Origin: Microtetraspora glauca
Lineage (GTDB): Bacteria > Actinomycetota > Actinomycetes > Streptomycetales > Streptomycetaceae
NCBI GenBank assembly: GCA_000721275.1
Contig: JOFO01000001.1
Coordinates: forward strand, 186,001-250,000
Direction of reading: 5' to 3'
Length of the DNA stretch: 64,000 nt
Positions 14,204 to 22,378 of the stretch are shown one piece after another. Position 1 is the stretch's first letter, and each line of letters opens with the position of its first letter. The notes under the pieces are model-generated. The model ran no database searches. It was not told where the DNA came from and saw nothing but the letters and a program-made list of their open reading frames with translations. Position numbers and translations under genes: made by a program.

Positions 14204-16906
14204 ATGACGACAGAAGTACTCAGCGGGACCGCCGACGACGACGACGGCGTCGACAAGCTGATGAAGGCAGTGCGCGCGGGTCGCGCCGACCACGTTCCGG
14301 CGCTGCTGGAACCGTTGGACGCTACCGCACGCGCGGCGGCTCTCCAGCAGCTCAAGGCGTTGCGTGCCGAGGTACGCACCTGGGACTGGAGCCGGTGGCA
14401 GGAGACGAGTCGGATCCGGCGTGCGCTGTACGTCGCCGGGGCCGGCTGCCACACGGGGGCCGCTGCGGCTGCGAGCTGGCTCGGCGGGCGCGACCTGCTC
14501 AGCTGGCGCACCGAGAACGGCGCCCTGGCGCTGCGGGTGCTCCTGGACCGGCCACCCGTATGGCGCGCCGACGTCGCTCACCGGCTGGCGGCCCATCCGA
14601 CGTCCGCGGAGGAGAGCTACGACCTGATCCGAGGACTGGTCGAGAGCTCGGGTGCCACAGTCCCGACGACGGACGGCTATGTGATCGGCTGGACCAGGAA
14701 GATCACGGGCAACAGGCTTCTGGAGAGTCTGCGCACGGATCCGCAGACGCCCGTGCTCGTGGCCCACGCGCTCTCGATGCAGGAGCTTCCGGATCCGTTG
14801 GCCGCGCCGGAAACCGACGGTCCGGCGACTCACTGGCCCGCCGCGCTGGCGACGCTGGTCGACGAGGGGGTGCTCGACCGCGCGCAGATCGTCGACCTCT
14901 GCGTCTCCCGCATGCTGCGCGGCGGCCGTCTGCGCAACCTGCGGTTCCCTCTGGCGCTGCTGCAGCTGGTGCCGCCGAACGCGGAAGAGCGCCGTGAGCG
15001 GGTCGCCGACTGGATCGGCATGACCGCCGACGCGGTGTCCCCGGTCGCGGGGTTCGCGCAGAAGACTCTGTCCGGGCTGGCGCTCGAAGGAGCGCTGCCG
15101 GGTGGGGCGTTCGCGGAGATGACGGCGGGGGTGCTGTTCCGGACCGAGAAGAAGCTGCTGCGGGCTCAGTTGTCGCTGGTCAATCGTGCGCTCGCCAGGA
15201 ATCCTGGCCTCGCCTCCGAGGTGCTGCCGGTGGTCGCGGACGCCTTCGGCCACGACGACTCGGAGATTCAGGGGCGATCGCTGCAGGTCGTGGCCCGTCA
15301 TCTGAAGGCCGTCGACGAGGAGACGCGCACGCGCCTCGCTGAGGCGGCGTCTCTGCTGGGGCCTGCGCACCGGGCTGCCGCCGAGGCGGCCTTCGGCCGC
15401 CAGGTCGAGGCGCGCGAGAGCCTGCCCTACGAGGAGATCCTTCCTCCAGTGCCGGAGCCCGAGGTTCTGCCGGGTCCAGCGGGGTCGCTGGAGGAAGTGA
15501 TGGAAGACCTGCTGGTTCAGCAGCGGCGGTCGGCTGGTCCGATGGAGTTCGAGAGGGCTCTCGACGGCCTGGTGCGGCACGCGCACAAGGACAGCGCAGA
15601 AGTGGCCGCCCAGGTCCGAGAGGCGTTCTCCGGCGCGTACTGGTACGACACGAGTGCGTTCCCGCACCATCTCGACCTCGACTACTTCCAGCACGGGCCG
15701 CGCGGCTTGGACGCCGTCCTCGCCTCACTCGTGGGAAAGGTGAAGCCGGGGCGGACGGAAGCCGGCCGCGAGCAGACCGTTCCGATGACCTCTTGCGTGC
15801 ACGGAGCGATGCAGTCGACGCAGGAGGCGCGGATCTGGGAGGTCGCCCACCTGATCGGTGGGGGGACGCTGCCGTTGCTGCTGTCCACGCCGACACGGCA
15901 CACGGGCGGCATCGACCCTCTCACGCTGGTGGAGCGGCTCCGCGAGTACGCGGACGCCGGCCTCGACCCCGCACCGGTGGATCTCGGCCAGGCGCTTCTG
16001 CGGGTGCGCCGGCAGGACCCCTCCGCCGAGCAGGCGGCCGAGCGGGCGGAGGCCCTGGGCAGCGAGGCGGGAGCCCGCCTGGCCACCTGGCTGCGGTCGG
16101 AGAATCCGCTCGCGGCGACGGTTCGGTTCCACCCTCGGACGCCGAAGGGCTCGGAACGCTGGTCGCTCGTGAACCGGATCCTGGTCGAGATGGCGAAGCG
16201 CCCGGAGTTCAAGCGGGAGTTCCCGAAGACCTTCCACTGGCTCGCCGGTGGCCTGCTGCCGAACGCCCGGCGCTGCTATCACTGGGAGCAGGTCCCCGAT
16301 CAGTGGGCCACCCTGCTGCCCGCGGACCGCGAACTGCTCGCCTCCTGCCTGCTGTCGTCCATGGCGAGCGCGGTCGACGGCGACTCGGCGCGAGATGTCG
16401 CCGGTCCGCTGACCCTGCTCGCGGAGGGTGAAGGGCAGGTCGGCCGGGCCGTCGCCCTGGTCCTGGCCTTCGGGCTCGGCTGCCGGGACGCGGACGACCG
16501 GCTGCGGGCCGTGGACGCCCTGCTCGTGCTGGCGGCACGCGGTGAACTCGATGCCCGCCAGGTGGGCAGGGATCTCGCCTGGCTCCTCGCCGAACGCTCC
16601 ATGAAGCCGAACCGTCTCGCGGACGCGGTCCGGACCGCCGCCGCCACCGGCGCGTACGGAACCGTGTGGACGATCCTGTCCGAGGCGCTCCCGACGCTTC
16701 TCGAGGCGGAGAAGCCCATGCGGGGTCTGGGCGAACTCCTCGCGATCGCGGCGGACTGTGTGGAGCGGTGTGGAGCGAGCGGGGAACTCGCGGGGCTCGA
16801 GCGGCACGCTTCGGCGCGGGGCACGTCACAGCTGGTGACGCAGTCCAAGCGCCTCCTGAACGCACTCCGTCAGGGGACCGATCAGGGTGCGACAGAATCA
16901 TCCTGA
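14204..16906 (+). CDS. Large helical-repeat protein, DUF6493-like
   Basis: 900 aa from ATG 14204, which has GGGGG a few bases upstream; ATG 14192 in the same frame has none. The sequence is almost wholly alpha-helical in character, rich in Leu/Ala/Arg repeats (ALQQLKALRAEVRTWDW, MSGD-free), without signal peptide, membrane span or nucleotide-binding motif, which suggests a HEAT-like solenoid. I associate it from memory with the DUF6493/DUF4132-type proteins that accompany SWIM genes. It starts 64 bp after the SWIM stop, so the two are probably one operon. It may be a scaffold for a MoxR/VWA chaperone system encoded elsewhere. Confidence 0.72.
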   Translation: MTTEVLSGTADDDDGVDKLMKAVRAGRADHVPALLEPLDATARAAALQQLKALRAEVRTWDWSRWQETSRIRRALYVAGAGCHTGAAAAASWLGGRDLLSWRTENGALALRVLLDRPPVWRADVAHRLAAHPTSAEESYDLIRGLVESSGATVPTTDGYVIGWTRKITGNRLLESLRTDPQTPVLVAHALSMQELPDPLAAPETDGPATHWPAALATLVDEGVLDRAQIVDLCVSRMLRGGRLRNLRFPLALLQLVPPNAEERRERVADWIGMTADAVSPVAGFAQKTLSGLALEGALPGGAFAEMTAGVLFRTEKKLLRAQLSLVNRALARNPGLASEVLPVVADAFGHDDSEIQGRSLQVVARHLKAVDEETRTRLAEAASLLGPAHRAAAEAAFGRQVEARESLPYEEILPPVPEPEVLPGPAGSLEEVMEDLLVQQRRSAGPMEFERALDGLVRHAHKDSAEVAAQVREAFSGAYWYDTSAFPHHLDLDYFQHGPRGLDAVLASLVGKVKPGRTEAGREQTVPMTSCVHGAMQSTQEARIWEVAHLIGGGTLPLLLSTPTRHTGGIDPLTLVERLREYADAGLDPAPVDLGQALLRVRRQDPSAEQAAERAEALGSEAGARLATWLRSENPLAATVRFHPRTPKGSERWSLVNRILVEMAKRPEFKREFPKTFHWLAGGLLPNARRCYHWEQVPDQWATLLPADRELLASCLLSSMASAVDGDSARDVAGPLTLLAEGEGQVGRAVALVLAFGLGCRDADDRLRAVDALLVLAARGELDARQVGRDLAWLLAERSMKPNRLADAVRTAAATGAYGTVWTILSEALPTLLEAEKPMRGLGELLAIAADCVERCGASGELAGLERHASARGTSQLVTQSKRLLNALRQGTDQGATESS

Positions 16907-16994
16907 ATCGGTCACAAATCCTCCAGATCGCCACTTAACCAGCCAGTCACAAAGCGTTCGTGATCACGCAACACCTCTCGGTCACAGTGAGGTC

Positions 16995-18416
16995 ATGACC
17001 GATGTGACGTCCTCGAAGAGCAACCGCCGACCGCACCACTGGCGGCACGACCTGATCGAGCTCGCCGCCCTGTTCACCGCCGTGGTGGTGGCTGACACGA
17101 TCGCCAAGACCATCATCAAGGGCCCCGATGGGCCCTACCTGCTGGTGTTCTCGGCCATCGCGCTGGTCGCCACCGCAGGGTTCCACACATGGTGGGCACG
17201 AAGGCACAGCCATGCTCCACCCACCACCGTCACGGGCACATCCGATCTCGCCCCGGAGGTGCCCTCGGGCGGCGAATCCACGGGTCCGGACGCCGCCGAG
17301 GCCCCGGAGGCGATCGAGACGGTGCTGTGGCGGATGAGGACCACGGTCGACGACGCCCCGGGCAGCCTGGCCGCCCTCTGCTCGGTGCTCGCACGGCTCG
17401 GCGTCGACATCCTCACCCTCCAGACGCACCCGCTGACCGAGGGGACGGTTGACGAGTTCCTGCTCCGCGCCCCGGCCGGCCTCGCCGCCGCCGACCTGGC
17501 CCGCGAGATCGGAACCGCGGGCGGTCGCGACACCTGGACGGAACGCGCTGACGCCCACGACCTGGTGGACACTCCCACCCGGGTCCTGGGCCTCGCCACC
17601 CGCACCGCCCTCGATGCCGCCGAACTGCCCCTCGCGCTCCGGCAGCTCCTCGGCCGGTGCACCCTCCACTCCGTCCCGGCCGTCTCGCTGACCGGCCGCC
17701 CGACCGGCGAACAGGCACCTGTCGAAGGCGTCCTCGAAGAGACCGTCATGAAGCTGCGCGACCCCAGCGGGGGCACGCTTCTGATCGAGCGGCCCTACCT
17801 GCCGTTCACTCCGACGGAATTCGCCCGGGCCCGCGCCCTCGTCGAACTCGACGCACGACTCGGCCCCCGCGTCCCCCGCAGCCAGGACGTGCTCACCCTG
17901 CCCGAGGGCAACGAGATCACGGTCCGCCGCGCGGACCAGCGCGACCTGCCGGCGGCACGCGCCATGCACGAGCGGTGCTCGGCGCGGACGCTCGGCCTGC
18001 GCTACCACGGTCCGGTCGGCGACGCCGACCGCTACCTCGACCACCTGCTGAGCCCGCGGTTCGGACGCACCCTCGCCGTGCAGACCGCGTCCGGTCGCCT
18101 CGTCGCCCTCGGGCACCTGCTGTGGGACGGCGACGAGACCGAGGTGGCGCTCCTCGTCGAAGACGACTGGCAGCGGCGCGGGATCGGCTCCGAACTCCTC
18201 GGCCGGCTCGTGGCGATGGCCGAGGAGGCCGGATGCGACAGCGTCTACGCCGTGACGCAGGCGTCCAACACCGGCATGGTCGCGGCCATGCGGGCGCTGC
18301 GCCTCCCCCTCGACTACCAGATCGAGGAAGGCACTCTGGTGATCACCGCTCGGCTGGACTCGGCACCGGAACGGAGTGAGCGGGCACAGCAGCAGGCTCG
18401 GCAGAGCGAGCGCTGA
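16995..18416 (+). CDS. Membrane-anchored ACT-domain GNAT acetyltransferase
   Basis: 473 aa from the ATG at 16995 (GTGAGG just upstream). Residues ~15-62 hold two hydrophobic segments (IELAALFTAVVVADTIAK; PYLLVFSAIALVATAGFHTW). An ACT-like domain follows at ~105-190 (TVDDAPGSLAALCSVLARLGVDIL), then a linker domain, then a GNAT fold at ~305-455 with the acetyl-CoA loop WQRRGIGSELLGRLVAMA. ACT domains usually bind amino acids, so this may be an amino-acid-gated protein acetyltransferase at the membrane, as known for soluble ACT-GNAT Pat enzymes in actinobacteria. Its last 74 bp overlap the convergent lyase gene. Confidence 0.82.
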   Translation: MTDVTSSKSNRRPHHWRHDLIELAALFTAVVVADTIAKTIIKGPDGPYLLVFSAIALVATAGFHTWWARRHSHAPPTTVTGTSDLAPEVPSGGESTGPDAAEAPEAIETVLWRMRTTVDDAPGSLAALCSVLARLGVDILTLQTHPLTEGTVDEFLLRAPAGLAAADLAREIGTAGGRDTWTERADAHDLVDTPTRVLGLATRTALDAAELPLALRQLLGRCTLHSVPAVSLTGRPTGEQAPVEGVLEETVMKLRDPSGGTLLIERPYLPFTPTEFARARALVELDARLGPRVPRSQDVLTLPEGNEITVRRADQRDLPAARAMHERCSARTLGLRYHGPVGDADRYLDHLLSPRFGRTLAVQTASGRLVALGHLLWDGDETEVALLVEDDWQRRGIGSELLGRLVAMAEEAGCDSVYAVTQASNTGMVAAMRALRLPLDYQIEEGTLVITARLDSAPERSERAQQQARQSER

Positions 18417-19554
18417 GCGCCTGGGTGAGGTCGCGCCAAAGGTCCTCGACGTCCTCCAGGCCGACCGACATCCGCAGCAGGCGATCGCTGACGCCCGCGG
18501 CCCGGCGGTCGCCCTCGTGGACGATGCGGTGGCTGATCGAGGCCGGGTGCTGGATGAGGGTGTCGACGCTGCCGAGGCTGACCGCCGGGGTGATCAGCCG
18601 GACTCCGGCGATCACCTCGTGCGGGTCGCCGTAGACCTCGAAGGCGACCATCGCCCCGCCGATCGCCGGGTAGTGGACGCGGGCGATCCGCGGGTCGGTG
18701 GCCAGGCGGCGTACCAGCTCCGCGGCCGTCGCCGAGGCGGCCCGGACGCGGACCGGCAGCGTGGACAGTCCCCGGAGCAGCAGGTAGCCGGCGAGCGGGT
18801 GGAGCACACCGCCCGTGGCGAAGCGGACGCGGCGGAGTTCGCGGGCGAACTGCTCGTCGCAGGCGACGACGCCGCCCATGACGTCGCCGTGGCCGCCCAG
18901 GTACTTGGTGGCGCTGTGCAGGACGATGCGGGCGCCGAGGCCGGCCGGTCGCTGGAGGACCGGGGTGGCGAAGGTGTTGTCGACGAGAAGCGGGACCGAG
19001 CCGCAGGAGTGGGCGACGGCCTGGATGTCGACCTCGGCCAGGGTCGGGTTGGCCGGGGACTCCACCATCACGAGGCCGGTGTCCGGGCGGATGGCGTCGG
19101 CGACGCCCGCCGGGTCCGTCCAGGTCACCTCGGTGCCGAGCAGACCGGCGTCCAGGAGGTGATCGCTGCAGCCGTACAGCGGGCGCACCGCGACGACGTG
19201 GCGCAGGCCCTGGCTCGCACGGGCCAGCAGGACCGCGGTCAGAGCGGCCATGCCGCTCGCGAAGGCCACCGCGGCCTCCGTGCCCTCGAGACGGGCCAGG
19301 GCCTCCTCGAAGCGGGCCACGGTCGGGTTGTCCAGACGGGCGTAGACGGGCGGGCCCTCGAGGCGGGCGCCGGTGGCGGCGAACTCGTCGATGCGTGCGG
19401 CCTCCGCCGCGGCGTCGTACGACGGGTAGGTGGTGGACAGGTCGAGCGGCGGGGCGTGCACCCCGAGCGCGGCGAGGTCTTCGCGGCCGGCGTGCACGGC
19501 TTCGGTGGCGAGCGCCCTCGGGGTGGCCGAAGGGGCGTGATCCATGGCGTCCAT
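18343..19554 (-). CDS. Cystathionine gamma-lyase-like PLP enzyme of trans-sulfuration
   Basis: 403 aa from the ATG at 19554 (a second ATG at 19545 is equally possible; neither has a good ribosome site). It has the Cys/Met-metabolism PLP fold: AVHAGRED, YARLDNPTVARFEEALARLEG, FASGMAALTAVL, DNTFATPVLQRP, and the PLP lysine in HSATKYLGGHGDVMGG. The family includes cystathionine gamma-lyase and synthase and methionine gamma-lyase, and sequence alone does not choose between them. A divergent Lrp regulator 59 bp away is the likely controller and suggests an amino-acid-induced catabolic role. It overlaps the convergent GNAT gene by 74 bp. Confidence 0.9.
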   Translation of the reverse strand: MDAMDHAPSATPRALATEAVHAGREDLAALGVHAPPLDLSTTYPSYDAAAEAARIDEFAATGARLEGPPVYARLDNPTVARFEEALARLEGTEAAVAFASGMAALTAVLLARASQGLRHVVAVRPLYGCSDHLLDAGLLGTEVTWTDPAGVADAIRPDTGLVMVESPANPTLAEVDIQAVAHSCGSVPLLVDNTFATPVLQRPAGLGARIVLHSATKYLGGHGDVMGGVVACDEQFARELRRVRFATGGVLHPLAGYLLLRGLSTLPVRVRAASATAAELVRRLATDPRIARVHYPAIGGAMVAFEVYGDPHEVIAGVRLITPAVSLGSVDTLIQHPASISHRIVHEGDRRAAGVSDRLLRMSVGLEDVEDLWRDLTQALSARSAEPAAVPAHSVPVPSPAER

Positions 19555-19613
19555 GGCGGCACTGTGAACGGAAACCCGGAAGTAGCGACCGAGATCCGTG
19601 CTACGTTCGGCCG

Positions 19614-20111
19614 ATGGCCGAATCCGTCGTACTGGACACGGTCGATCTGCACATTCTCCGCCTGCTGCAGAACGACGCCCGGACCACTTACCGCGAGCTC
19701 GCCGCCGAAGTCGGCGTGGCTCCCTCCACCTGTCTGGACCGCGTGGCGCGGCTGCGCCGCACCGGGGTCGTGCTCGGGCACCAGCTGCGACTGGATCCGG
19801 CCAAACTCGGACGCGGTCTGGAGGCGCTTCTCCTGGTGCAGGTACGGCCGCACCGACGGGAACTGATCGGTCCGTTCGTGGACCGGATCCGGGCGCTACC
19901 GGAGTCCCGGGCGTTGTTCCACCTCACCGGCCCCGACGACTACCTCGTGCACGTGGCCGTCGCCGACCCTTCCGACCTGCAGCGACTCGTCCTCGACGAG
20001 TTCACGTCGCAGCGCGAGGTGGCACGGGTCGAGACCCGGCTGATCTTCCAGCAGTGGGACTGCGGGCCCCTGATGCCGCCCGGCGCGGGGGCGTCCTTGT
20101 CAGCCGTGTGA
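19614..20111 (+). CDS. Lrp/AsnC-family regulator
   Basis: 165 aa from the ATG at 19614. Residues ~8-60 form the AsnC-type helix-turn-helix (VDLHILRLLQNDARTTYRELA, then VAPSTCLDRVARLRRTG), and ~70-150 the RAM ligand-binding domain (LVQVRPHRRELIGPFVDRI; HLTGPDDYLVHVAV). Lrp proteins form octamers that respond to amino acids. It is divergent from the cystathionine gamma-lyase-like gene across 59 bp holding a GTAGC/GCTAC inverted repeat (19582-19604), a plausible site. Probable local activator of the lyase. Confidence 0.92.
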   Translation: MAESVVLDTVDLHILRLLQNDARTTYRELAAEVGVAPSTCLDRVARLRRTGVVLGHQLRLDPAKLGRGLEALLLVQVRPHRRELIGPFVDRIRALPESRALFHLTGPDDYLVHVAVADPSDLQRLVLDEFTSQREVARVETRLIFQQWDCGPLMPPGAGASLSAV

Positions 20112-20151
20112 CGCCGGTCGAGGGTGACGGGAGGCGGGCGGAGGCACCAGG

Positions 20152-21861
20152 ATGAGACACATGCCAGAGAGTTCCCTCAGCAATCTGCCCCGTCAGGTCG
20201 CCGACGCCTATGTCGACGACCTCATCGCCCTCGACCCGATCACCGGCACCCACCTCGGGGTCCGGGAGTGCGCCGGCCGGCTTCCCGACTTCTCCCCCGA
20301 GGGCCAGGAGGCCGTCGCCGCGCTCGCCCGCCGGACCCTCGCCCTGCTCGACGAGGCCGAACGGAACCCGGGCGCGGACAGCGACGCCGAGCGGCGCTGC
20401 GCCCGTCTGCTCCGGGAGCGGCTGACGGCCGAACTGGCCGTGCACGACGCCGACGAGGGTCTGTGCGCGGTCAGCAACATGCGTTCGCCCGTGCACAGCG
20501 TCCGGATCGTGTTCACCGTGATGCCCACGGAGACCGAGGACGACTGGACGGCCGTCGCGCAGCGGCTGCGGGCCGTCCCGGCGGCGCTGGAGGGGTACCG
20601 GGCGTCGCTCGCGCTGGGTCTGGAGCGGAAGCTCTTCGGCGGGCCGCGCGCCACCGCCACCTTCGTCGGCCAGCTCACCGACTGGGCGGGCGGGGACGGC
20701 GAGCCGGGCTGGTTCGAGCAGTTCGCCGCGGCGCGCCCCGACGCGCTCCCGGAGGTGCTGCGTACCGATCTCGCCGCTGCCGCCGCCGAGGCGAACGGTG
20801 CCGTCGCCGCGCTGCGGGACTGGATGCGCGACGTGTACGCGCCCGCCGTCGCCGACGCCCCCGACACCGTGGGCCGCGACCGCTACCGGCGCTGGAGCCG
20901 GTACTTCAACGGCACCGACCTGGACCTCGACCAGGCGTACGCGTACGGCTGGTCCGAGTACCACCGGTTGCTCGGCGAGATGCGCGCCGAGGCCGACCGG
21001 ATCCTGCCCGGCTCCGACCCGTGGGAGGCGCTCGCGCACCTCGACGAGCACGGCACCCACATCGAGGGCGTCGACGAGGTCCGCGCGTGGCTGCAGGGGC
21101 TGATGGACGAGGCGATCGAGGCGCTCGACGGCACCCACTTCGAACTCGCCGAGCGGGTGCGGAAGGTGGAGTCCCGGATCGCCCCGGCGGGCGGCGCCGC
21201 CGCCCCGTACTACACCGGTCCCTCCGAGGACTTCTCGCGCCCCGGCCGCACCTGGCTGCCGGTGGACGGGCAGACCCGGTTCCCCGTGTACGACCTGGTG
21301 TCGACCTGGTACCACGAGGGCGTTCCCGGGCATCACCTGCAGATCGCGCAGTGGGTGCACGTCGCCGACAGCCTCTCGCGCTACCAGGCCACCATCGGCA
21401 TGGTCAGCGCGAACGCGGAGGGCTGGGCGCTGTACGCGGAGCGGCTGATGGACGAGCTCGGCTTCCTGCCGGACGCGGAGCGGCGGCTCGGCTATCTGGA
21501 CGCGCAGATGATGCGGGCCTGCCGGGTGATCGTCGACATCGGCATGCACCTGGAGCTGGAGATCCCGGCGGATTCGCCGTTCCACCCGGGCGAGCGGTGG
21601 ACGCCGGAGCTGGCGCAGGAGTTCTTCCAGCGGCACAGCAGCCGGCCGCCGGCGTTCGTGGAGAGCGAGCTGACCCGCTATCTGTCGATGCCGGGGCAGG
21701 CCATCGGCTACAAGCTGGGCGAGCGGGCGTGGCTGCTCGGGCGCGAGCGCGCCCGCGCGGCGCACGGCGACGCCTTCGACGCGAAGGCGTGGCACATGGC
21801 CGCGCTGAGCCAGGGTCCGCTGGGCCTGGACGATCTCGTGGACGAGATCTCCCGGCTCTGA
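20152..21861 (+). CDS. DUF885 family zinc hydrolase/peptidase
   Basis: 569 aa from the ATG at 20152 (GGAGG 7 nt upstream). The DUF885 hallmark is WYHEGVPGHHLQIAQ near residue 386, an HExxxGHH zinc-site variant of the gluzincin motif, followed ~50 residues later by NAEGWALYAERLMDELG, which provides the third zinc ligand. No signal peptide is seen, so it is probably a cytoplasmic peptidase or amidohydrolase. Homologues are widespread in actinobacteria and mostly uncharacterised. It lies downstream of the Lrp gene (40 bp gap) and ends at a terminator-like hairpin. Confidence 0.88.
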   Translation: MRHMPESSLSNLPRQVADAYVDDLIALDPITGTHLGVRECAGRLPDFSPEGQEAVAALARRTLALLDEAERNPGADSDAERRCARLLRERLTAELAVHDADEGLCAVSNMRSPVHSVRIVFTVMPTETEDDWTAVAQRLRAVPAALEGYRASLALGLERKLFGGPRATATFVGQLTDWAGGDGEPGWFEQFAAARPDALPEVLRTDLAAAAAEANGAVAALRDWMRDVYAPAVADAPDTVGRDRYRRWSRYFNGTDLDLDQAYAYGWSEYHRLLGEMRAEADRILPGSDPWEALAHLDEHGTHIEGVDEVRAWLQGLMDEAIEALDGTHFELAERVRKVESRIAPAGGAAAPYYTGPSEDFSRPGRTWLPVDGQTRFPVYDLVSTWYHEGVPGHHLQIAQWVHVADSLSRYQATIGMVSANAEGWALYAERLMDELGFLPDAERRLGYLDAQMMRACRVIVDIGMHLELEIPADSPFHPGERWTPELAQEFFQRHSSRPPAFVESELTRYLSMPGQAIGYKLGERAWLLGRERARAAHGDAFDAKAWHMAALSQGPLGLDDLVDEISRL

Positions 21862-21878
21862 CGGCGTGTCGTGACGGG

Positions 21879-21912
21879 TTTCCCCGGCGGAAGGGTTGAT
21901 CCGCCGGGGAAA
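21879..21912 (+). terminator. Terminator hairpin after the DUF885 gene
   Basis: TTTCCCCGGCGGA (21879-21891) and TCCGCCGGGGAAA (21900-21912) form a perfect 13-bp stem with an 8-nt loop. It ends 19 bp before the start of the next Lrp gene, so it may also act as an attenuator there. Confidence 0.75.
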
Positions 21913-21931
21913 GCCCTGTTGGCTCGGGGTC

Positions 21932-22378
21932 ATGAACGACTACACCCCGGACGCCACCGACTGGCGCATCCTCGACGCCCTCCAGGCCCAGGGCCGCGCC
22001 AGTTACGCCGAACTGGCCCGCGCGGTCTCCATGTCGCCGTCGGCGGTGACGGAGCGGGTGCGGCGCCTGGAGGAGGCCGGGGTGATCACCGGGTACACCG
22101 CGGTGGTGGACCACGAGCGGCTGGGGCTGCCGATCCTCGCGTTCGTACGGCTCCGCTACCCCACCGGCAACTACAAGCCGTTCCACGACCTGGTCGCCGC
22201 CACGCCCGAGGTGCTGGAGGCGCACCACGTGACCGGCGACGACTGCTTCGTCATCAAGGTCGCCGCCCGGTCGATGCGGCACTTGGAGGAGATCTCCGGG
22301 AAGATCGGCACGCTCGGGTCGGTGACGACCAGCGTCGTGTACTCGTCGCCGCTCCCCCGCCGCGCCGTCAGCCGCTGA
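21932..22378 (+). CDS. Lrp/AsnC-family regulator
   Basis: 148 aa from ATG 21932; an in-frame ATG at 21896 lies inside the terminator hairpin and is unlikely. HTH at ~8-60 (TDWRILDALQAQGRASYAELA; MSPSAVTERVRRLEEAG) and RAM domain at ~65-145 (VRLRYPTGNYKPFHDLV; HHVTGDDCFVIKVAARSM). It is a separate paralogue of the Lrp at 19614 and closer to Lrp/BkdR-type proteins by general look. Its last 11 bp overlap the 3' end of the convergent sbcC gene. No divergent partner is present. Confidence 0.92.
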   Translation: MNDYTPDATDWRILDALQAQGRASYAELARAVSMSPSAVTERVRRLEEAGVITGYTAVVDHERLGLPILAFVRLRYPTGNYKPFHDLVAATPEVLEAHHVTGDDCFVIKVAARSMRHLEEISGKIGTLGSVTTSVVYSSPLPRRAVSR

